This document shows, one piece after another, positions 1 to 5,445 of a stretch of 12,647 nt of DNA; within the stretch, counting starts at the first letter, position 1, and the number at the start of each line of letters is the position of its first letter. Origin of the DNA: Kalaharituber pfeilii. Taxonomy: Eukaryota > Ascomycota > Pezizomycetes > Pezizales > Pezizaceae. A program made the translations under genes and the position numbers. The notes under the pieces were generated by a model that searched no databases, had not been told where the DNA came from, and was given only the letters and a program-made list of their open reading frames with translations. The stretch spans positions 1 through 12,647 of the forward strand of contig WHUZ01000312.1 in assembly GCA_015179045.1 (NCBI GenBank). The letters run 5' to 3'.

Positions 1-370
1 AAGGGGGGAGAGGTGCGGGTGGAAGAGGTGAATCCAGTTTGCGGAGTGGAAGACGTGGAGACAGTCCTGGATGGCGTGCAAGCGAGAGTGATCGTTCAGG
101 AGTTGGAGGCGCTGTCAGAGCTGGCGGAGCTTTGCATGGGCGACTTTGGAGGGGGTGAGGAGAGAAAGGAGGAGGCGAGAAACTGGAGAGACTGGAGGGT
201 GCAGTGGGCACTGGCGGAGAAGGATAGGTGTGAAACAGTGTTAGACTGCTGGCAGGGCCAGTGGGCATGTTTTCTCAGAAGAGAGGGAGGAGATTTCATG
301 GGGAGGAGGATGTGAGGTGGTAGAGGTGGGGACTGCGGAAAGGCTGGAGAAGAAGAAGGGGAGCCGAGAG
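1..370 (+). other. Open G/A-rich stretch upstream of the RNase H remnant, product not recognised
   Basis: A frame open from 13 to 315 (about 100 codons, no ATG at the start) precedes the RNase H remnant but lies in a different frame from it. The predicted peptide is rich in E, R, W and V and matches no domain I can name. A short VCG...C pattern near its start is too weak to call a zinc knuckle. The RNase H frame can be read backwards, without a match, to about 300. The likeliest reading is frameshifted retroelement linker or the tail of a neighbouring element. A real independent gene is unlikely. Confidence 0.3.
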
Positions 371-1135
371 GAATAGGAGACCTTGATTGAGTAGGCTAGA
401 AGAGAGAGAGCCGTCTTCTTTTCAGATGGCAGTAAAATCGAGGATAGCAAGGTGGGGGTAGGTGTGTAGGGGAGGTCGGTAGCAGTGGCAGAGGTGGTGG
501 GAAGAACAGCGATGGTTTTCAACAAGAAGGTGAGGGGAGTGAGAAGAGCACTGGAGAGTGCACCGGAGGAGGTCCCAGTCCTGATCTGTCTGGATTCAGA
601 AGCCGCTGTCATAGGGATTCAGAAGGCAGGCAGGGAGGGAAAGGGAAAGATGGAGGATGTAAGAAGGGTGGTGAATGCAGTGGCGAGAAGAAAGAGGAAG
701 AGGGTGGATGTGAAACTGTTGTGGGTAAAAGCTCACATCAGAATCGCAGGTAATGAGAAGGCAGATGAGTGGGCAAAGAAGGGGACGGTGATGCAGGGGA
801 AGGAGGTGGCCACCGGAAGTGGGGTACGCCAGACTGTGAAGGTGTGGAGGAAGGAGAAGAGAGAAGTGGAGGGCTTTGGAAGAGGAAAGGTCATGGAGTG
901 GAGTAGAGTGACGACATCAAACTTCACTGCATTGCCACTAGAGCGAGGAAGGTGTGCTGGGTAGTTGAAGAAGCTAGGGGTGGCGGAATCGGATAGGTGC
1001 AGGTGCAAACGGGGGAGCATCTCGCTTTCCGATGCAGAAGTCAGGAGAACCACCCAGAAGGTTTTGAGAGGTAGAGTGACATGGGGAAGGATTGGAAAAG
1101 AAAGGCAGATAATAGGGAGGAGTATGACATTTTAG
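371..1135 (+). pseudogene. Broken RNase H domain of a non-LTR retrotransposon polyprotein
   Basis: RNase HI of retroelements removes the RNA strand after reverse transcription. One frame carries the family's landmarks in order: F-F-S-D-G-S with the first catalytic Asp (codon 425), L-D-S-E-A-A with the later Asp (593), W-V-K-A-H with the conserved His (734), and G-N-E-K-A-D with the last Asp (764). A C-x-C motif follows near 1000, as in the zinc-knuckle tail of such polyproteins. The copy is dead. TAG stops lie in frame at 374, 392, 467 and 962. In addition, the position where the family has Glu (an F-[DN]-x-E-V-x-G-like context) reads Lys at 527-529. Several changes look like G-to-A: TGG to TAG, GAG to AAG. 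The longest clean stretch is 470-961. Identification as RNase H is firm; the element family is not. Confidence 0.78.
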
Positions 1136-1323
1136 AGAATTTCTTTGCTGGGGTCAAGTTCTAGAAGGTAGGAGAGTGTGGGATCAAGTTCTAAAAGCTA
1201 GGAAAGTGGGTGTGACAGCGCGTAGGGGCCATGTACGTAGAGAGTTAGTTTAGCCTGTCTCTGGGCTATCAGAGCTTGCCCAGGGTCCCTGCCATGGCCA
1301 AGTGCTACAAGTGGGGTTATATG

Positions 1324-1347
1324 AAAAAAAAAAAAAAAAAAAAAAAA
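1324..1347 (+). repeat. 24-nt poly(A) tract, 3' end of the retroelement
   Basis: This is an uninterrupted run of 24 A. It ends the G-rich retroelement remnant and marks an abrupt change to unrelated sequence, as expected for a retrotransposed 3' end. Confidence 0.8.
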
Positions 1348-1402
1348 TTGTACTTCCAAAGTGTGCTTGTGCTGTGAAAGTGCATTGCTATTGCGTCTCA
1401 TC

Positions 1403-1449
1403 ATGCCAAGAAACCATGGAGTGACTGTAGCTCCATAGTTTCTTAGCAT
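1403..1449. repeat. Hairpin repeat, copy 1 (19-bp inverted arms, 9-nt loop)
   Basis: The arm ATGCCAAGAAACCATGGAG at 1403-1421 is the inverse of 1431-1449 apart from two mismatches. Both mismatches are CpA to TpA when read on the decayed strand. A second copy lies at 3656-3725. The similarity continues outside the arms: CTCATC before, and AGGTRCTAYA then AAAATTC after. The hairpin is therefore the core of a longer dispersed repeat, perhaps MITE-like. True element ends are not visible. Confidence 0.75.
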
Positions 1450-1559
1450 AGGTACTATAAAAAAATTCATAATAGTGATGATGTAGTAATGTGGTCTTCT
1501 ACAATTTGCAACATGAGGCAACCGACCTGTCGCGTCAGATGCTATATCCAATGACCGTT

Positions 1560-1743
1560 CACTTGATACTATTAAATCCTTTAAAATGCTACATGATGCC
1601 TGATTTATTCTCCGAACTAATTACATTTCATTCGCCTGATATATGAACTGCCACTTGATGCTATCAGATCCTTTAAAATGCTACATGATGCACGATTTAT
1701 TGTCCGAACTAATTGCTTTTCATCTACCTGATATATGTCCTGC
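1560..1743 (+). repeat. 92-bp tandem duplication (two copies)
   Basis: Copy 1 (1560-1651) and copy 2 (1652-1743) start with CACTTGATRCTAT and share CCTTTAAAATGCTACATGAT, TTTATT.TCCGAACTAATT and CCTGATATATG. They abut directly and differ by scattered substitutions, so the duplication is not recent. No coding potential is seen. Confidence 0.85.
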
Positions 1744-2249
1744 CAAGTCTACATAGCCAAAGGGTAGGGTTAGGCAGCGAAAGTTGGGCTTTTTCACGGC
1801 CCGGTAAGACATACAACTTTGTATCCCCGCCGCAACACACAATTTTGCTCCAACTGGCCTCAAATGAAAGCCCTACATCTCCTCTATATTTGTATATAAA
1901 AAAATAATACATTTCGTACTCTAAATCTTGCTATATTTATAGTGAAAGATAGGGAGTTTTGAGTAAATTTTTGCACTAGTAGGCTATCCCTGTCATATCC
2001 TTGCCATGCTATAGCTTGGCAGCAACGGCCAAAAAACTCCATAGAAAATAGACTCGGTAGTTTTCAGAATGGTCTATGCCAAAAAGACATAACTTTTCGT
2101 CGACAACCTATCCCAATTCAGATGACTTTTCATCGACAGCTCATACAAATTTTTACCCTAACGTTACACACCACTGTACTTCTCATCACAAACCTCCAGC
2201 AACTACAACTACCCTAACTACTTTGTTAAGTAATAATTCCAATTAGCAA
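1744..2249. other. AT-rich stretch without a recognisable gene
   Basis: No convincing reading frame, RNA gene or element end is visible. The only local structure is a short imperfect repeat, ACTTTTCRTCGACA, at about 2092 and 2124. An AGGGTTAGG motif at 1766-1774 is too short to call an interstitial telomere. Confidence 0.6.
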
Positions 2250-2477
2250 TACACATTTTCAACACATTTAACGTACCGAAAATGACCCATTTTCTCATAT
2301 ATGAAGTGGTCATTTCCAACGAATTTAACATGCCAAAAAGAACCTATTTTCCACATCTGCAAAGAGCCTATGTTAACATATGGAAAATGACCCATTTTCT
2401 CCATGCGCGACGAGACTATTTAACATGCGTAAAATGGTCTATTTTCCATATGCGCCATGAGAGCTTTTGTAATGTAT
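2250..2477 (+). repeat. Degenerate 58-bp satellite, left block (about 4 units)
   Basis: These are diverged units of the satellite that is clearer at 2690-3310. Each holds a GCAAAATGG-like core, TATTTTCCA, and a ...CATTTCCAANG-ATTTA segment. Spacing is close to 58 bp but irregular. The left limit is approximate. Confidence 0.75.
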
Positions 2478-2689
2478 TTGCTATTACGGATTCACTGCAA
2501 CTGTAGGGCGGGCAGTCGGTGGATGTGCGCATAGTATACATATATGCGACGGAGGCGATATGCGATAGCCGGGGGCCGGCATCGCAGTTATAAAATGTGC
2601 TATATGAGCCACGCAGAGGACTAGCGAGTATCACTGGTTAAGTGTCTTGTTGGCCTGGCAGATGGTAACTCTCTGCATTTACTATCATC
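2478..2689. other. About 210-bp non-satellite insert between the two satellite blocks
   Basis: Unit periodicity stops after ATTTGCTATTA near 2477 and resumes near 2690. The intervening sequence is more GC-rich and holds alternating ATAGTATACATATATGCG and a GCCGGGGGCCGGC palindrome-like core. Similar ATTTRCTAT sequence lies on both sides (2467-2476 and 2678-2687), but that motif is also part of the satellite unit. It cannot be claimed as a target-site duplication. No terminal inverted repeats, poly(A) or tRNA-like boxes are visible. Confidence 0.45.
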
Positions 2690-3310
2690 CGTTACATTTG
2701 GCATGTGCAAAATGGTTTATTTTATACATGTGCGAGGAGCTCATTTAACGTGTGCAAAATGACCTATTTTCTACATACACAATGAGGACATTTTCGATGT
2801 ATTTACTATGCGCAAGATGGTCTCTTTTCCACATTCGCGACGAGGGCATTCCAACGTATTTACTATGTCCAAAACGGTCTGTTTTCCACATGTGCAGTGA
2901 GAGCATTTCCAACAGTCTGTTTTCCACATGCGCGGCGAGGGCATTTTCAACATATTTACTGTGTACAAAACGGACTATTTCCCACAAGCACAGCAAGGGC
3001 ATTTCCAACTATGTTCAAAACGGTCTGTTTTCCATATGCACGGTTAGGGCATTTCCAATGTATTTACTATGTGCAAAACGGTCTACTTTCCACAAGCACG
3101 GCGAAGGCATTTCTAATGTATTTACTATATGCAAAATGGTCTGTTTTCTACATACGCGGCGAGTGTATTTCAGACGTACTTACTATATGCAAAACGATCT
3201 ACTTTCTACATGCACGGTGAGGGCATTTCCAATGTATTTACTTTGCACAAAATGGTTTATTTTCCAAAATGGTCTATGACGAGGGCATTTGTGACGTATT
3301 TACCATCTCT
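2690..3310 (+). repeat. 58-bp satellite array, right block (about 11 units)
   Basis: The period of 58 bp is clearest between 3040 and 3230. The consensus core runs TATTTACTATGTGCAAAACG, then GTCTRTTTTCCACATG, then CGGCGAGGGCATTTCCAA. Units differ by substitutions and small deletions (shortened units near 2910, 3000 and 3265). Because 58 is not a multiple of 3 and stop codons are scarce, long spurious open frames run through the array; none looks like a protein. Confidence 0.93.
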
Positions 3311-3436
3311 ATTTTTATTTTACCTACCCTTGGCTAACTGGGGCCGGCTTCTTACCTGACATCATACAGGTGCGGTAACCCGCTTCTTTAGCTAGGTGGA
3401 AATCACATTGCGGCCCTTGTATCATGGGTAAGGGTA

Positions 3437-3500
3437 TCAAAAATGCCTTCGTAGCACATGTATAGAATAGACCACTTTGTATGTATTCAATACGTCGAAA
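3437..3500 (-). repeat. Single inverted copy of the 58-bp satellite unit
   Basis: Read on the minus strand, this stretch gives GTATTGAATACATACAAAGT, then GGTCTATTCTATACATGTGC, then a GAAGGCATTT-like end. These line up with the satellite unit at 2690-3310. It lies about 130 bp beyond the array, in opposite orientation. Confidence 0.7.
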
Positions 3501-3655
3501 ATTGGCTCCTCACAAATGTAGAAATATCAGGAAAAAGGGGAGTTTGCACCCTCAGTGCTATGAGCGTGAGGGCGCTGGGGCGCTGGGGCACTGCTATTGC
3601 ACTGCGAAACTGTGCTGCCATTGCAGTACTTCCCATACTAGACATGCATCTCATC

Positions 3656-3725
3656 ATGCCAAGAAACCATGGAGCAACTATAACTCCATGGTTTCTTGGC
3701 AAGTCGCTCCATGGTTTCTTGGCAT
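3656..3725. repeat. Hairpin repeat, copy 2, with a third arm
   Basis: The arm ATGCCAAGAAACCATGGAG (3656-3674) pairs with 3684-3701 across the 9-nt loop CAACTATAA. A second, complete copy of the right arm follows at 3707-3725 after AGTCG. Arms here are perfect, in contrast to copy 1 (1403-1449). Flanking CTCATC and AGGTGCTA are shared with copy 1. Confidence 0.8.
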
Positions 3726-3744
3726 AGGTGCTACATCAGCAAAA

Positions 3745-3982
3745 TTCCTCCATCCTGGTCCGCCTGCCCCTTTCCTGGTCCGTCCTGGTCACTTCCAGTC
3801 CTCTCTCCAAAGCCCTGGGTGGGCCAGGTCTGACCGGGCCCAACTCTAACTCCCTGTGCGAAGTCTGGTCCCTCCTGCTGTGTCGGCCACTGTCCGGGTC
3901 CACGCCGGTCCGCCACCCATTGTCCTGGTCTCCCCAGGGCCCACTAGGCACTTCTGTTCCACTCTTGGTTCAACCTGGTCCA
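3745..3982 (+). repeat. Pyrimidine- and GC-rich tract with recurring CCTGGTCC
   Basis: CCTGGTCC or close variants recur (near 3753, 3772, 3782, 3864, 3923 and 3974), together with CCGGTCCGCC and GGGTCCACG. The tract is much richer in GC than its AT-rich surroundings. It looks like a decayed low-complexity or minisatellite sequence with no fixed period. Minus-strand open frames through it are proline/glycine-rich and not protein-like. Confidence 0.6.
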
Positions 3983-3994
3983 TACTTATCTATC

Positions 3995-4047
3995 CCTCGC
4001 CACTGCCCAGAGGGCGGCATGCGAGTAATAATATAAAAAAAAAAAAG
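3995..4047 (+). mobile_element. Mini-retroposon copy 1: about 40-nt unit plus A12, with target-site duplication
   Basis: A 40-nt unit (3995-4034) ends in TAATAATAT followed by 12 A (4035-4046). It is flanked by TACTTATCTATC (3983-3994) and TACTCATCTATC (4048-4059), which match at 11 of 12 positions. Such direct repeats beside a 3' poly(A) are the signature of target-primed retroposition. The unit contains CGCC...GCCCAGAGGGCGG, which can fold into a stem-loop, then GCATGCGAGTAAT. It encodes no protein and matches copies at 4905-4958 and 12235-12290. Confidence 0.78.
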
Positions 4048-4059
4048 TACTCATCTATC

Positions 4060-4440
4060 GGATGAATACTCAGGATGGCTGGATACTCAGGGCGGACAGC
4101 CAACCGGAACGGATGGACACTCAGGACGAACGCTCAGGATAGTCGAGTAGGCAGAATAGACGAGCACTCAGGACAGACGGTCACTCAGGACGGACGGACG
4201 GACACTCAGGACGGATAGACAGACACTCAGGATTGATAGACGGACACTCAGGACGGATAGACGGACACTCAGGACGGATAGACGGACACTCAGGACGGAT
4301 AGACACTCATCAGCCACAGATACTTACTACTTAGGATTGGCAGACATTCAGGATGAATATTCAGGACGGACCGATAGGCAGAACGGATGTGCACTTAGAG
4401 TGGACAGACACTCAAGACAGATGGATACACAAGATGGACA
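4060..4440 (+). repeat. ACTCAGGACGGA minisatellite (21-bp period in its core)
   Basis: CACTCAGG recurs exactly every 21 bp at 4203, 4224, 4245, 4266 and 4287, with GACGGATAGACGGA between. Outside that core the motif ACTCAGGA continues with other spacings (mostly 16-19 bp) from 4066 to about 4370. It then fades into variants such as ATTCAGGA and ACTCAAGA. The homogeneous centre and decayed edges are typical of a minisatellite renewed by unequal exchange. Confidence 0.9.
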
Positions 4441-4892
4441 AACAACCACGGTATACTATCCCCTTATCCGAGCTTCCGGTCATCGGGCAGCCCAAACCAT
4501 CTATCCAGATGTCCCGTGTCGTCTTCTATCTGTATAGATCATGCGGCTGTCCACTAGCCCTTATCTGCAACCTATACAGATGTCTCTAGCTCGTAACTGT
4601 GAAAGACAGTGAAATAGATAATTGGCTATACGTAAAAATTTCCCATCTATACAGAAGGTAAACGCACAGATAAAATCAAACCCCATAACGAGCAACTCCT
4701 CAGATGATATATTCGAGATTGAGAACTAGGAACAGACAAGTAAATCAGTGCATATTGGTATAAAGGACATGAAGAGGACGGGTTCCCAATTCAAATGCAA
4801 ATTAAAGACAGCACAGAAACAAATAAGTGAAGCAAGCATTAACAACGTACGATAAGATATGTTATTGAAAAATGAATCAAAAAACAGCACCC
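4441..4892. other. Gene-free stretch between the minisatellite and the second mini-retroposon
   Basis: No reading frame or RNA gene that I can support. CTATACAGAT and its inverse recur near 4541, 4571 and 4648, too short to define a repeat family. The rest is AT-rich. Confidence 0.55.
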
Positions 4893-4904
4893 AGTGCACC
4901 GGGC

Positions 4905-4958
4905 CCGCCATAGCCCTTAGGGCGGTATGCGATTAATCATATAAAAAAAAAAAAAAAA
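4905..4958 (+). mobile_element. Mini-retroposon copy 2: 38-nt unit plus A16, with target-site duplication
   Basis: The unit at 4905-4942 is followed by 16 A (4943-4958). Flanks are GTGCACCGGGC (4894-4904) and GTGTACCGGGC (4959-4969), matching at 10 of 11. The unit opens with CCGCCATAGCCCTTAGGGCG, in which CCGCC and GGCGG, or GCCC and GGGC, can pair. It ends GCGATTAATCATAT. It begins at the same point of the shared sequence as copy 1 (3995). Confidence 0.8.
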
Positions 4959-5117
4959 GTGTACCGGGCGAACACTTGCTCCAAGTAGTGTCAACTGAAG
5001 GATGTCGCCGTTCATACAGCATGAGGGGATGATATGTAAGACCTCGCGGAAAGTTGCTCGTAGCCATTTGCATAACATAGTACCGTGTGGTATGTAAGAG
5101 AGATAAAACTTAGGCCC

Positions 5118-5404
5118 AGCAATGAGGTACTTGAAAGCACAATAAAATAGTATAATGAGATCATATACCATAATGGGAATATCAACGAACTATACCACAA
5201 AAGATAGAAAATGGTAAGCATATATAACAAAAAGAGTGAGTCAAGACAATGAATGAAATCGAACAATAGAGCAGAGCGAAGCAATGAGGTACCCGAAAGC
5301 AGAATAAAACAATATAATGAGATCATACACCATAATGGGAATATTAACGAACTATACCACAAATGATAGAAAACAATAAGCATATATATATAACAAAAAG
5401 AGTG
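5118..5404 (+). repeat. Direct duplication, period 162 bp, beside the 3' end of the transposase gene
   Basis: Copy A is 5118-5238 and copy B is 5280-5404. Both start AGCAATGAGGTAC and share ATAATGAGATCATA, CCATAATGGGAATAT, ACGAACTATACCACAAA and ATAACAAAAAGAGTG. A 41-nt linker separates them. They start only 42 nt beyond the transposase stop codon, so on the minus strand they lie in its 3' UTR or subterminal region. Divergence is modest, mostly transitions. Confidence 0.92.
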
Positions 5405-5445
5405 TGGTCACGGGAATACACACCTGAAATTCGTAGAGACTAATA

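Larger units (their letters stand above)
1..1347 (+). mobile_element. 3' remnant of a non-LTR (LINE-like) retrotransposon with poly(A) tail
   Basis: This is the 3' part of an old retroelement that continues beyond the left edge. It contains a broken RNase H domain (371-1135), a roughly 190-nt 3' UTR-like stretch, and a run of 24 A at 1324-1347. An RNase H domain near the 3' end followed by poly(A) is typical of fungal non-LTR elements of the Tad/I type. The top strand is strongly G/A-rich up to about 1130. No reverse transcriptase motif is visible, so that domain is either off the window or lost. The target-site duplication cannot be tested because the 5' end is missing. Confidence 0.72.

Noticed and set aside
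1766..1774. AGGGTTAGG as an interstitial telomere
   Set aside because: Only one and a half units, expected by chance.
2752..3279. Open frame of 175 codons through the 58-bp satellite, and similar frames nearby on both strands
   Set aside because: The frame persists only because the repeat lacks stops; units shift frame every 58 bp, and the peptide is a repeated Cys/Phe-rich string with no domain.
3300..3436. tRNA-like or SINE-like sequence
   Set aside because: No acceptor stem or B-box (GGTTCRANNCC) could be found here or elsewhere in the gene-free parts.
4203..4310. 21-bp array as a CRISPR
   Set aside because: There are no unique spacers between repeats, the units are head-to-tail, and the organism is a eukaryote.
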